Below are positions 42,400 to 53,425 of a stretch of DNA of 64,000 nucleotides, in pieces. Position numbers and translations under genes: made by a program. Under the pieces are notes generated by a model. It was not told the DNA's origin and ran no database searches. It worked only from the letters and a program-made list of their open reading frames with translations. Position 1 is the stretch's first letter. Every line of letters starts with the position of its first letter. This stretch comes from Hepsetus odoe (lineage: Eukaryota > Chordata > Actinopteri > Characiformes > Hepsetidae): contig CM029366.1 of the NCBI GenBank assembly GCA_017165825.1, forward strand, positions 32,959,851 through 33,023,850, in the 5' to 3' direction.

Positions 42400-43600
42400 A
42401 GATTCTGTGATAGAATGATTAGTAAGAGGGACACAGTGTGATTTGATGCCGGGATGCAAGGAGCTGATCATAGAAGCATCTCATTACAGATCTATTTAGT
42501 GTTCGCTTCTCTAATCAGGAGGCCGACTCCACAGATATAACACCAGCATGCACACACTCCAATTAGGAATGACGAAATGAAACTAATTCAATCAATTAAT
42601 TTATCCGGGTTGTTTTTGAGCCTTGTTTGCTGATGAATGAGGCTGGTCTTAGCAACCGCAGACAATGTGAGTCATGTGCAGGTTGCTCTCGCTAACCGCT
42701 AATGTCACGTTATCCATCCCAGATCAAGACAGTGATGGTAGAGATTCGCTTTTCCGTTATTTCTCCCACTCTGCCGAGTTCTTTCACGGATTCTGTGCCA
42801 AGCAGAGACCCACGAGCTTCGTTTTATGCCACGCTGATTGATTTTGACATGTGGAGCCCGAGTGGTGACATTGTTAAACTCTAAAATGATCGGGGCCTCC
42901 CTGCGGAGACGGTGCGCTTAAGCCATTTGCGGCGCGGGGAGGTTCTTCAGGGACCGGCACTTTTCCCGATCCGTTTCCTGTGGGATTTTTTCTCAATTAC
43001 ATCCACGTAGTTCTGCACGGCAGCCTGTTCAGGAATATCGCTGGGAGTTAATGTGATGTTAATACAGCCGCGGAAGATGATTGCATTACAAAAAAGGTTA
43101 GGCGAATTAACCCGGACATAAAAATAGGCACCGTCTTTCTCCGAAACCCCCGAAGATTTGAGTTTATGAACCAAGTATGATGAGCAAGCCTGGCTAACGT
43201 TCACTACAAGGTCATGTATGATCAAAAAATATAATTCTAAATATAAACAGCACACCTTTTGCAACAGGCTGATAGATAACGGTCAGGTTGTCCCATTGCC
43301 ACGTCCACTCAGAAACAACGCCAGATCGATCGACAAGCTGCCAGTAGTGGCTGAAAACCATGTTAACAACCATAAGCGCTGAGAAATGGATCAATAATCC
43401 CAGAAGAAACACACTATTGGGATTATCATTATAGGTTGATTTTATAAAGTCTCGGAAAAGACAGTTTAAGGCTGGATTAAAACGTCTGTAAGGGATACAA
43501 TCACACAGCCCTTATTGGAACACAGCGCCCCCTTCTGGACTAACGTATGATTCTAGCAAGCGGCGAAATGGTGAAACCACAGCAGAGCCAGAACCTTTAA
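42400..43600. other. Repeat-poor island
   Basis: No repeat recognised. Minus frames of 105 and 66 codons at 42947-43412 overlap and lack motifs. Confidence 0.4.
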
Positions 43601-43602
43601 AA

Positions 43603-43885
43603 ACCCAGCTATGTTATACGGGTTGGAGGTGAAGATAAAAAGACTGTGGAGCTGGAGGTGTCAGAGTTAATGATGCTGAGACAGGTTTAAGAACAAGTCT
43701 ATTAGAGTGACAGCTCAGTTTGGAGACAAAGTGAGAGAAGCGAGACTGCATTGGTGTGGACATGGAAAGAGGAGAAGAGAAAGGACAAGGAGGAGGTTTA
43801 TGGACGTGGTGAGAGAGGACATGCATGTGATCGGTATGAAAGAAGAAGATGCAGAGGACAGGAGGAAATGGAGCAGATTATCCAC
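43603..43885 (+). pseudogene. LINE C-terminal relict (RTE-like)
   Basis: The plus strand reads TAQFGDKVREARLHWCGHGK, then RRRFMDVVREDMHVIG, MKEEDAEDRRKW. The start CCAGCTATGTTATACGGGTT corresponds to the PAMLYG segment of the better copies. Two internal deletions shorten it. It is the only copy of this LINE on the plus strand. Confidence 0.82.
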
Positions 43886-43889
43886 TGTG

Positions 43890-44145
43890 TAGACCCTTAA
43901 ACGGGAGCAGAAATTAATTTGATTGCTTTAAATAGCAAGGAAATTTGTATTTATTATCATGTTTGAACTCTAAATAAGGAAACACGATTAGTCGAGACAT
44001 GTCGAGTGATATGATAATGACTTCTGTAAGTGAACCGCCCCACGCAGTGTTGGTTTTTGACCACGAGGGACGGGTGTATATCCTGCACATACATTCAGAG
44101 ATGCAGCGATTACAGAAACTTTGGTTTGATGCCAGTAAACAAGAA
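43890..44145. other. No recognisable feature
   Basis: Short spacer between the LINE and a Tc1-like element. Short frames on both strands only. Confidence 0.4.
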
Positions 44146-44147
44146 TA

Positions 44148-44655
44148 TACAGTACTGTGGAGAAGTTTTAGGCAGGTGTGAAAAAATGCTGTAAACAGAA
44201 CGCTTTCAGAAATGGAAGTGTTAATCATTTATTTCCATCAATCAACAAAATGCAGTGAATGAACAAAAGAGAATCTAAATCAGATCAATATTTGGTGTGA
44301 CCACCCTTTGCCTTCAGAACAGCATCAGTTCTTCTAGGAACACTCGCACACGGTTTTTGAAGGAACTCGGCCGGTCGGTCGTACCAAACATCTTGGAGAA
44401 CTGAGCACAGATCTTCTGTGGATGTAGCTTCCTCACATCCTTCTGTCTCTTCATGTGATCCAGACACACTGGATGATGTGGAGATCAGGGCTCTGTGGGG
44501 CCAGAAGAACTGATGCTGCTCTGAAGGTAAAAGGTAGAAACACCAGATATTGATCTGATTTAGATTTTTCTTTTGTTCCTCACTTTGCATTTTGTAAATT
44601 GATTAAAATAAACAACCATTATTGATATTTCTGAAAGCGTTCTGTTTACAGCATC
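44148..44655 (-). mobile_element. Tc1/mariner-like element, internally deleted
   Basis: The left end TACAGTACTGTGGAGAAGTT starts in TA. About 130 bp just inside it (GCTGTAAACAGAACGCTTTC, AGAAATGG) is inversely repeated at the other side (44625-44652), so the two flanks can fold on each other. Between them the minus-strand frame 44285-44590 ends in VPRRTDAVLKAKGGHTKY, the transposase C-terminus also seen at 17-199. The outermost right end is lost at about 44655, and no catalytic region remains. Confidence 0.8.
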
Positions 44656-45285
44656 ATCATTAAATCTACCGGACCAGGGTGACGGCGATGTGATCCTGTG
44701 TCCCCACACAGCAGTGCAGACCCAAGACTTCTTGCCATTTGTATTGGAACATCCTGCATATTTGACAAAATGGCATTTGACATTTACATGTGGTGAGGAG
44801 AGCCTGTTCCACATCTGCTGCATGAATATGCAGAGGACATGAGCCGGGGTCACCAACCCAGAGCGAATGCAGACGAAATTTCAGGAATGGTTTAAACTGT
44901 TGTAGGACACGTCGCTCTCGCAGCCCAGAAATGGTGCAGTGAAACATTCATGAGCCCGGCGTTTTACACGTGCATCTTTAATAAAGACGCCGGAAATGGC
45001 GACTCCTGCTGCAGTTCGCTTCAGCTAGGTGACAGACCGCTGCACACACACACACACACACGGCTCACTGAGTTCACAGAGCTACAATAGCTGCAGAAAC
45101 CTCATAATTGCATTTTTATTTAAAAACGCCAAAGACGTTTTAAACAATCATTCAAAATAACATTAAAAATGCTGAACGTTGCAGCTGGTCTATAAGGTAC
45201 CGAGCTCATCCAGGAGGAACATATTTGCCATGTTCATCACCAGGATCATGAGAAAAAGTACATTTAATGCTTCTAAGAATCCAGC
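44656..45285. other. No recognisable feature
   Basis: Contains a short CA run at 45043-45061. Frames of 93-98 codons on the minus strand show no motif. Confidence 0.4.
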
Positions 45286-45293
45286 TGACACAG

Positions 45294-45733
45294 GTACCAG
45301 GATCAGAAGGTCATGGGTTTGAATCCCAGACCAGTAGGTTGCCCTGAGGAACCCTGAGGTACCAGCACTGCTCCATGGGTGCCAAATGTATGGTTTATGA
45401 ACGTGAAAAGTGAAAGTGACTATTCTTGTCATTGTGAGAACACACAGCACACAGTGAACCACAACGAAATTGGACCTCTGCATTGAAAGCTATGAAAGCG
45501 CCCGGGCAGCAGTGATGGGGACGGTACCTTGCTCAAGGGTACCTCAGGGCAACCTACTGGTCTGGGATTCGAAGCCAAAATCTTCCGATCCTGTGGCCGA
45601 CTCCCTAAACACTAGGCCACCGCCGCCCCGGTACGCCTTATGGCGTATGGTTTGGTAAAATGCAGAGAAGGTTGATTGTGGTTCACCGTGGAATGTGTTC
45701 ACAATGACACGGTGTCACTTTCACTTTCACTTT
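45294..45733 (+). mobile_element. SINE-B host copy, split by a second SINE-B
   Basis: The plus-strand head and B box (GGTTTGAATCCCAGACC, CAGTAGGTTGCCCTGAGG) lie at 45294-45387. The plus-strand tail (GTTGATTGTGGTTCACCGTG, GTCACTTTCACTTTCACTTT) resumes at 45654-45733. Everything between is a minus-strand SINE-B. Confidence 0.85.
45397..45644 (-). mobile_element. SINE-B inserted in SINE-B, 9-bp target duplication
   Basis: AAGTGAAAGTGACTATTCTT, CAGTGAACCACAACGAAATT, CAAGGGTACCTCAGGGCAAC, GGTCTGGGATTCGAAGCC, CCTAAACACTAGGCCACCGC. GTATGGTTT flanks it at 45388-45396 and 45645-45653. A short section of the body (GCATTTAACCC to the CAGCAGGGGG block) is deleted. Confidence 0.9.
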
Positions 45734-45739
45734 GGGCCA

Positions 45740-46855
45740 CAAGGCCTTGGCGGAAGAGATTTTAAGAGCAGCTACGCTGCAATAGCTTGTCGCAGGATAT
45801 CAGGACAAAACCCAGAAGCGTGCACTCACAGTCTGAAGGCCTTAATCATAAACAAATAAAAGTTCACTTAAAAATGATCTAAAAAGTGACGTTTTTCATT
45901 CTTTACAAAATTCAAATGTGCTCATTCTGTCCTCCGATAGCTTGAGAAAACGATATTGGTCCGCGATAGAACTCAACCCCTAAATTATTACATATATAAA
46001 AATCTATTTTGTCCCCAGTTTTGATTCTATGGCCGCCCCAAATTAGTGCATTCTGGCCATAAAAGTGAAAGCACTGTACATAATCTTCAATTATTAATAT
46101 GTATTTAACTTTAATGAATATGTATTTATCTCTGCTGCATGCAGCTGATTCAGCCAGTCTGTTTTCAGAAGTAAAAAATAAAAAGATATATATATATTTA
46201 AGAAATGGCCACCTATCTTTCATTAACCGTTACCGTGGCCGAATGTTTGCTGTGTAATTGTGTTAAAGTCTCGATCACTTATTTTATCTGGTAAACAGCG
46301 ACTGCACGACGGCAGACTTCTTCATTTCGTCCCTGATGTCTCTGCAGTTTTAATAACATGCAACGTCAAACGGCAAATATAGCACATAATGACACAAGAA
46401 GCTCGAGTTCGAGGACACTCGCAAACTGGCATTATTTTCTCATAACGAGACCGTTAACATGAAAGATCCTTTTCTAATATTTACAGAAAAGGTCCAAACA
46501 GGAAAAAGAGATGAACACGGATTGAAAATTGAAAATTAACCCTAAAGACGGGCCTAAATTTGGTATCAATCTGGTTTAAATATACTTATATCCCATAATC
46601 TATGACAGATAACACAACACGCATGCACACCACGCTAATGTCACTCCATCTCCGTGACAACGAAACCACAACCTTCAAACCCCTTTTTCAAAGCTGATGT
46701 TAATCAACACGGTTCTTTCTCATTTCCTCCTGAATTTATTTTAAAGGTGACGAGCTGCTCGTTAAGACGCTTTAATCAAACTCACATGGACTCATTAAAG
46801 GGATGTTTCAATTCCACATGGCTTCAAGTGATCAAGCCCATGTGTGTGTAGTCTG
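45740..46855. other. Repeat-poor stretch
   Basis: A/T-rich with no recognised repeat or motif. The 103-codon minus frame at 45912-46223 is featureless. Confidence 0.4.
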
Positions 46856-46857
46856 AC

Positions 46858-47600
46858 TATCCATCCATCCATCCATCCATCCAAGCCTTCATCCAGCCAT
46901 TAATCCACACATCAATTCACTTGTCCACCCTTCTAAAATCCATCCATCCATCCACTGATATATCTAACCACCCATCGACCCATTTATCCATCCCTCTAAC
47001 CATCCATCTATCCATCCATCCATCCATCCAATAATCCACATATCTATCCATTTATCCATCTTTCTAACATCCATCCATGGATCCATACATCTAACCGTCC
47101 ATCAACCCATTTGTCCATCCATTCATTAATCCACACATCCATCCACTTATCCATCCTTCCATTTATTTATCCATCAACCTTTCCGTCTATGTCCGTCTAT
47201 CCATCCATTTATCCATCCATCCATAAAACCATCCATCCAGCCAATAATCCACACATCTTTCCATTTATCCATCCTTCTATCCATCCATCCATCCATTAAT
47301 CCATCCATCCATCCATCCAATGATCCACGCATCTATCCATTTATCCATCCTTCTAACATCCATCTATCCATCCATCCATCCATTAATCCAGCCATCTAAC
47401 CATCCATCCATCTATCCATCCAATAAACCACACATCTATCCATTTACCCATCCATCCATCCATTAATCCACACATTCATCTACTTATTCATCCATCCACT
47501 TATTTGTCCATCAACCCTTCTGTCTATTTATCCATGCATTTATCCATCAATCCATCAATCCATCCATTCATCCATCCATCCATACATCTCTCCATCTCTC
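46858..47600. repeat. Long imperfect (ATCC)n tract, about 740 bp
   Basis: Mostly CATCCATCCATCC with interspersed TTTATCCATC, AATCCACACATC and CTTCTAACATCC words. These recur every 80-130 bp, so a longer-range unit is superimposed. It ends beside a decayed V-SINE-like tail (CGCAGGGCAGGTTGCCAG at about 47632). Confidence 0.95.
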
Positions 47601-47660
47601 CACTGTCATCGGACAAATGGTGGAGAAACACGCAGGGCAGGTTGCCAGTTTCTTGCAGAG
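47601..47660 (-). mobile_element. Possible V-SINE tail remnant
   Basis: CGCAGGGCAGGTTGCCAGTT and TCTTGCAGAG resemble the CTGGACAGGTTGCCAGTCC-type tail in decayed form. This is a weak match, supported by its position next to an (ATCC)n tract. Confidence 0.35.
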
Positions 47661-47700
47661 TTGTCTAAATTTTGTTCAGTGTGAATTAAAAATAGTTTGA

Positions 47701-47884
47701 CCCCATAATCATCAGAAGGTCGTGAGTTCGCTTGATCAAGGTACCGTCCCCATCACTGCTCCTTAGGGCTGGAAATGTCTGCCCCTGCTGATGGTGTGTG
47801 TGTGTGTGTGTGTGTTAAATACAGAGAAGCATTTTGTTGTGTTTCCCTGTGTGCTGTTCACAATGAATAATATTCACTTTACTT
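47701..47884 (+). mobile_element. SINE-B, head truncated
   Basis: ATCATCAGAAGGTCGTGAGT, TTGATCAAGGTACCGTCCCC, ATCACTGCTCC, a TG run at 47796-47814 and a decayed tail TTCACAATGAATAATATTCA. Confidence 0.8.
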
Positions 47885-47889
47885 TTCTT

Positions 47890-48260
47890 CAAAAAATGAA
47901 ACGATCGTTTCAAATCTGTTTCTTTTTTTTCCAGGTTGTCTTTGTTTTTTCCAGTTTCTATAAAACAATTTAGTGTGACGTGCGTGCTTTGTTAACGCAT
48001 TTTGTGAACATGCTCGAATCCATTTTCCTCCAATTAATCACTGATTTTTCCATAGAAACCCACAAAATGTCTTTTAAGCAAATGTCTTTTTTTTGCAGTG
48101 TGAATTAATCTCAAGAACGTTAATCCAAATCTGGATCTTAAGCTGACCACATGAAGAGCTTCATTAACAGTGTGATTCTTCTCATCTAATTTCAAAACCA
48201 AACAGACATGCTGTGAACTCATCTCCAGATCTTCAGAACATGAATATTCATCTGGAGTTC
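47890..48260. other. No recognisable feature
   Basis: Nothing repetitive or coding recognised. Confidence 0.4.
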
Positions 48261-48261
48261 A

Positions 48262-48462
48262 GCTGGATGTGGTAGAAGCTCTCTATCATTTTTCTCTGAC
48301 GGGTGGATTAGTGATCTGTCCAGGATGTTTCACCACCTTTCGCCTTAGAATCGCTGGAAAAAGCTCCAGCACCCCCACTACCTTGGTTATGGTCAGGGGC
48401 TCACAGAATGAATGGATGGCTGGATGGATGGATGGATGGATGAATGGATGAATAGATGGAAT
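48262..48462 (+). mobile_element. V-SINE-like 3' fragment with (GGAT)n tail
   Basis: ATTAGTGATCTGTCCAGGAT, TTTCACCACCTTTCGCC, GAAAAAGCTCCAGCACCCCC, GGTTATGGTCAGGGGCTCAC and AGAATGAATGGATGGCTGGA lead into about 12 GGAT units (48411-48460). This plus-strand copy shows the tail in its natural orientation. Confidence 0.7.
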
Positions 48463-48985
48463 ATTCATTGAAACATTTTTATGAAGTCTCTTTTTGGTTT
48501 TTATAGTTTTCACCTTCAGCCCTTTTCCAACAACATCCTTGAACTGTTTCATCAACATCTTTGAACCTTGGTGCCATAATTCAAACCAGCCCACATTTCC
48601 ATCACTTCTGAAGCAGAACCACACCGATAGAGGATGATGGAAGAGGGGATGCACACTGAGAGCGAACATGGAGATGGACATGCCATCACAGTTCCCACTG
48701 GAAAAACTAACAGTGTTTTGTTTCCAGCTGGGAGATGAACCAGTTTATTTTTGCTCTGAACACTCTAAACGATTCCAAATTGGGTGCCAGAACCAAACCA
48801 GAGCCTATTTATGTTGTGGAAAAGGGCTGAAAACACAAAAAGCGGTTCTCATTTACAAAACAATTCAGATCTGTAGAGATCCATCCTCTGAAAGGTTCTT
48901 CAGGGAACCTAAAAGTGGTTCTTCCATGGCACTGCACAACCATTTTTGGCCACTTTACCTCTAAACAATACAAAATACAGCGTTT
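48463..48985. other. Possible decayed GGTTCTT repeat at 48880-48960
   Basis: GAAAGGTTCTTCAGGGAACC and AAAAGTGGTTCTTCCATGG resemble a common fish repeat with GGTTCTT/AAGAACC words. The rest is unassigned. Confidence 0.35.
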
Positions 48986-48988
48986 TTG

Positions 48989-49215
48989 GGGACAGCGGTA
49001 GCCTAGTGTTTAGGGATGAAGCCACAGGTTTAGAAGGTTGCAGGTTGGAATCACACCTTGGTCACCTTTGAGCAAGGTATTGTCCCCATCACTGCTCCCT
49101 GTGGGGCTTCCCTTATCTGGACGGTGTATGTGGGTTAAAAGCAAAGGTTATATTTCAATGTTTTACTGTGTGCCGCGTTTCACAAAAGACAAATAGTCAT
49201 TTTCGCTTTCACTTT
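48989..49215 (+). mobile_element. SINE-B, nearly full, diverged
   Basis: GGGGACAGCGGTAGCCTAGT, GGTTTAGAAGGTTGCAGGTT, CACCTTTGAGCAAGGTATTG, TATCTGGACGGTGTATGTGG, AATAGTCATTTTCGCTTTCA. Confidence 0.88.
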
Positions 49216-49219
49216 GTAT

Positions 49220-50675
49220 GTCAATTTACTTGGGAGCAACAGTCTGGACCAGGATCCCATTTATCACATTTCAAGTTTGAGATGCAACATGACACGATGC
49301 ACCTGAGAGCACATTTTGCACCGTCACCACTCGGCAAACTATAAAGAAACAGAATCCGCTATTATAAAAAACAAGAACAGGTCTGTTTACATTTGCTGAA
49401 GCCCGGCAGCATCTAAAGATCTAAAGATTGCAGATTCAATTCTTTCAAGGAAAATCCTGAGCTTGAACGCACCCATATCCTGTAAAAGGCTTTGGCCTAC
49501 TGGATTCCTATTGTTTACACCATCACCAAGAGACAATGGGGATTTTTATCTCTTCACGCTCTGCCTCAACCAATCAGAATTTCCCTTTTAAGAAAGGCTG
49601 AAGTTCCCGTGATCTCAGAGGACACACTGGGGTAAAAATAGACCACTGGCAGTGATCAGCCCTGGGAAGGAAGTGAAGTCTTCAAAGAAATAAAGTGCTA
49701 ATTGAGGAAAAATGCCACCAAATGGCATCCGAAACAGGTGCTACCAGGTTCACAGCGAGGCGTGGGTTAATAATTGATAGTGCACACTATTATGGCGACA
49801 AGACAAAAACAGCGAGTCATTATTTATGAACTCACAAATAAGGCACATTTTTCATGCCAGCGGTTTCACAGCGAGGAAAAGAAGAAGAAGAAAAAGAAGA
49901 AGAAGAAAGTAGTTCTAGGTTGAAAACTGTACAGTACATGATATTTCCATTCCCTTCAGCTCTGTGCATCGACACACTGAGGGCTCTGATTTATTCATGA
50001 ACCTTGTGCTGGCTGCCAAGAAGCATTAAAAGGGAGTGAATGACTGAAAGGTAAAAAAAAAAAAAAAAAAAAAACCAGAAAAAAATGCGCTGAGGAAAGC
50101 AAATTACGGTTACAAAATAAATCAAACGCAGACAATGCTCACGTCGCACCCTCTCCGTGAGTCTACAGAAATAACACTTTGCTTTGACATAAACCAATTT
50201 AGATGCTTCCAGACCGCACCCCGGGGAGGACCCGCCCCCTTTTCGTTGCATCTCTACGAGGTGTCTCTCTTGAGGATGTCCTTCACATCAGCATCGCAGA
50301 GCTCGCTCGCTGCACAGGCGTGACTTATGATTTGGCTTCTTCTTTTGAGATCTGGTACGGTGGAGGTTCGACCCATAATTCAGCTCCAGTGTTGAGATTT
50401 ATTAGGTTAAGGTCACGCCACTACCTGCCCGGTAGCGCTCCCGTAGAGCAGGCACATGTCCACGATCGCACCTTCAAACGCCCTCGATGCTTCACGGCCC
50501 ATAAGGCTGCCTGCCGCAAATGCCAAACTCTTTACATGGGGTCTCTTAATTTCCTTAACATGACCTGTTTTTAAAACACGAGCTCTTCGTGCACAGAAAT
50601 GGTGAAAATTATGAAACCGTGGAGTCTACGTCAGCATGGAAATGTGCTATAATTCAAAAGACAACCTGAGACAAC
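49220..50675. other. Repeat-poor island with (GAA)n and poly-A
   Basis: Contains an AAG-rich run at 49876-49907 and a poly-A of about 21 at 50054-50074. The 123-codon plus frame at 50203-50574 overlaps another frame and shows no family motif, so I do not call a gene. Confidence 0.45.
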
Positions 50676-50684
50676 AGAGCTATC

Positions 50685-50825
50685 CTTGAGCAAGGTACCA
50701 TCCCCATCACTGCTCCCCGGGAGCTGGATATGGCTGCCTCCTGCTGGATGGTGTGTGTGTGTGTTAAATGCAGAGGATGGATTAGGTTGTGGTTCACCGT
50801 GTGCTGTTTCACAGTGACAAATATC
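50685..50825 (+). mobile_element. SINE-B, 3' two thirds
   Basis: TCCTTGAGCAAGGTACCATC, CACTGCTCCCCGGGAGCTGG, TGGATGGTGTGTGTGTGTG and CACCGTGTGCTGTTTCACAG. The head with A and B boxes is missing. Confidence 0.85.
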
Positions 50826-51245
50826 AAGTTAAAAAGTGAGCGTGCCTAATAAACTGGCAATTCAGCGTGTCTGTGTACCAGCGGACCCCCACCTTCCTCT
50901 CGAAGTTTTGCATTTTTGTCAGATTTCGTTCTAACCTGCAGCTAACAGGCTGCCCCTCCCCTCCCCCACCTAATGCATTTGGTTCAGTCAATCACGGGTT
51001 CCTGAGGAAGTTAATTAACTGGAGCAAGCGTGGCAGATTGTGGCTGATTGTGATGGATCTCCACGGCCAGGACCGGTGATCACTGGCGTATACTATGAGT
51101 CTAGTGGACCTTTTCTCAATCAGAGCTTCTCCTCAAATGAAGATTATTAACATCATTAAGTATTACATACATGGCTGTATCACTCGCAGCTTTTAAGGGA
51201 CGAATTAACAGTCATGGTGTTCGGAATGCAGGGAGTCTTGAATCC
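50826..51245. other. No recognisable feature
   Basis: No repeat or motif recognised. Confidence 0.4.
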
Positions 51246-51250
51246 ACAAC

Positions 51251-51453
51251 GAGGTGGTGGTCTCGTGGTGGGTACTTGTCTATGGACCTATGGCTCAAGA
51301 GGTCCCAGGTTCGAATCCCACCTCTGGTACCACCACTGGGTCCCTGAGCAAGACCCTGAACCCTGAGTGTCTCCAGGGGGGACTGTCCCTGTAATCAGGA
51401 CATGGACGTCGCTCTGGATAAGAGCGTCTGATAAATGCCGTAAATGTAAATGT
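51251..51453 (+). mobile_element. SINE-A, full length
   Basis: GAGGTGGTGGTCTCGTGGTG, AGGTTCGAATCCCACCTC, CACCACTGGGTCCCTGAGC, CCAGGGGGGACTGTCCCTG, and a tail CGCTCTGGATAAGAGCGTCT followed by GATAAATGCCGTAAATG repeats. This is the best-preserved SINE-A. The ending GTAAATGTAAATGTA looks like the short tandem tail of such SINEs. Confidence 0.92.
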
Positions 51454-51745
51454 ATATTAAAGCTCGGTCGCAAGGTGAAAAGAAACAAAAATCAAAAAAA
51501 GCCTACGGTTTTGCTTAAATAGAACACTACGTGATAGCAGCCATCTGGATGGCAGGAAATGGGCGGGGCCAGGAAGGAGCTGGAAATGGAGATAATCCAG
51601 ATAAAGCGAGCTCAAGTGGGAAAATAGTTTCAATTTTAAAGCCAAAACCTTTAACGCCCATCTAAACAGCACTCAGAATAAATCAACAAGCAGCAAACTA
51701 ACAAAAGCAGGGGCTCACTCACTGAAAGTATGAAATACAATCATT
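51454..51745. other. No recognisable feature
   Basis: Short spacer, nothing recognised. Confidence 0.4.
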
Positions 51746-51750
51746 TTTAA

Positions 51751-51964
51751 AGTGAAAGTGACTATTCTTGTCATTGCGAGAACACACAGCACAGCACACG
51801 GTGAACGAAATTGGACCGTGCAGCAGGGGGCAGCTATGAAAGCGCCCGGGGAGCAGTGTCAGGGACGGTACCTTGCTCAAGAGGACTATTGGCAACCTAT
51901 TGGTGAGGGGTTTGAACCCACAATCTTCCATTCATGTGGGCAAACTCCCACTGGGCCACCTATG
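51751..51964 (-). mobile_element. SINE-B
   Basis: AGTGAAAGTGACTATTCTTG, CATTGCGAGAACACACAGC, CAGGGGGCAGCTATGAAAGC, GTTTGAACCCACAATCTTCC. The GCATTTAACCC block is deleted. Confidence 0.9.
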
Positions 51965-51985
51965 CATACTTCGTTGCCAAATTAG

Positions 51986-51988
<3 letters not shown>

Positions 51989-52021
<33 letters not shown>
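51989..52021. repeat. (CA)n microsatellite
   Basis: About 16 CA units. Confidence 0.97.
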
Positions 52022-52023
<2 letters not shown>

Positions 52024-52024
52024 A

Positions 52025-52615
52025 ATAAGGAATAAAAAAGCATTCTGAATCAAACCCCGTCACCTATAGCTGTATATTTACCCACCGTCTGGGAGAAGAA
52101 TGGGCCGAGAAGGTAAATTGCCTCTGTGGCTGTATCGCAGAGCAGCTGTTGGCTGAGATCTTGCTTTCATTATGTGAGCAAATGTACGTCTCTCTGAGCT
52201 AAAACGGAGAAAAGGTCAGAAAATGGCGCGTTAAACGCTCAGGCTTTAGGTATTGACATACATGGTGTAGCGTGAGCACTGATCAGTCCCGCCGAACGGC
52301 GTATATCCGCCGCGTCTCCGTGACCCTTATTAACACCGCCGTGTCGGAGCCGCTGCGAGGGGAGCCGGCTGAAGTAAGCATGCAATATCAAAGTCGTGAC
52401 CCCGGCAGACAGCGGTGTGCTGCCGATGTTCAACCACACCACCTGCCCCATCTATCACCCTGATCTATATCACCCCACTGGAGATTAAGTCTCCAGCCTT
52501 CCTGCTGCTGCTGCTGCTGCTGTAAAGCAATGAGGCAAGAGCTTCACTCAAGCTCAGACTCGAGACCTCATTACCCCGTGTGTCATAAGCAAAACCTCAT
52601 ATCGTGCAAAGATAT
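52025..52615. other. Repeat-poor island with (CTG)7
   Basis: A perfect CTG run lies at 52502-52522. It is followed by TAAAG, and no frame with protein features covers it. Confidence 0.5.
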
Positions 52616-52621
52616 ACAGCC

Positions 52622-52854
52622 AACGGCGATGGCCTAGTGTTCCGAGATTAAGGCCCAGGGTCAGAAGGTCGTGGGTTCGAATCCCAGAGCAGTGCGTACC
52701 TGTGGGTACTTGAGCAAGGTACCGTCCCCGCCACTGCTTCAATAGCTGCCCCCTGCTGCACGTGTGTGAGTGTGTGGGCGAAACGCAGAGGTCGTGTCTC
52801 ATTGTGTGCTGTGCCGTGTTTCACGACGAGGGGAATGGTCACTTTCACTTTCAC
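52622..52854 (+). mobile_element. SINE-B
   Basis: GGCGATGGCCTAGTGTTCCG, GTGGGTTCGAATCCCAGAGC, TACTTGAGCAAGGTACCGTC, CCCCCTGCTGCACGTGTGTG, CACTTTCACTTTCAC. It is one of the better B-box copies. Confidence 0.92.
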
Positions 52855-52859
52855 ATGCA

Positions 52860-53200
52860 TTTTTAAAGTCCACCGTGCTCTCTCTACCCACAGCCAGGCC
52901 GATTTATTCGCGTACTGTTGCTTTAAGAATAATCTCCTCTGATTTGATTAGAAAAACACCTGTTCACAATGTTCACGATGATATTTATGTGCATTCAGAG
53001 GAGGCTGGAACAAGAACCTGCCACTTTTCATAATTAGTCACAAACATCCCGTTTCACTCACTGGATCTGCTTATTTACTTATTTAGTTTAAGAATCCGTC
53101 TCTACTTCTGCAAGTCCGAACTAGAAAAGGCATCAAGACCAGTTAGTTTAGTGAATCAGAACAATATATTCTCCAAAAAAGTGAACAGGAAAACTCTGAT
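52860..53200. other. No recognisable feature
   Basis: Nothing recognised. Confidence 0.4.
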
Positions 53201-53206
53201 TGTGAT

Positions 53207-53425
53207 CTTGGTGTGAAACGGTCCAGATCTGGATTCTTTACAGCGGTGGTGAATGGAACCAGACGTCTTTTCCCCCTTTAAACCCTCCAGTGGAGCTCCG
53301 CCACCATGAAGGGGTTCGGTTTAGTCCAAAATCTTCTCCAGGTTCTGCAAAAACAACGTCTCATCAGGCACGTCGGACGTCCGGTTCTATTCACCGACAC
53401 TGGGAACGGTTCTGATTTGATGCAG
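53207..53425. mobile_element. Fold-back MITE-like element, shorter copy
   Basis: The left arm CTTGGTGTGAAACGGTCC ... GTGGTGAATGGAACCAGACG is mirrored by CGTCCGGTTCTATTCACCG ... GGGAACGGTTCTGATTTGA. About 110 bp of centre (GAGCTCCGCCACCATGAAGG) separates the arms. It belongs to the family at 36230-36550. Confidence 0.65.

Noticed and set aside
50203..50574. 123-codon plus frame starting MLPDRTPGRTRP
   Set aside because: No family motif, and an overlapping 62-codon frame in another register; likely a GC-rich chance frame.
51251..51330. Good A and B boxes suggesting a tRNA gene
   Set aside because: The head continues into a SINE body and tail found at other loci, and no acceptor stem pairs. 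The same applies to SINE-B heads such as 52622 and 10858.
52502..52522. (CTG)7 as a coding glutamine or leucine run
   Set aside because: It is followed at once by stop codons and lies in no convincing frame.
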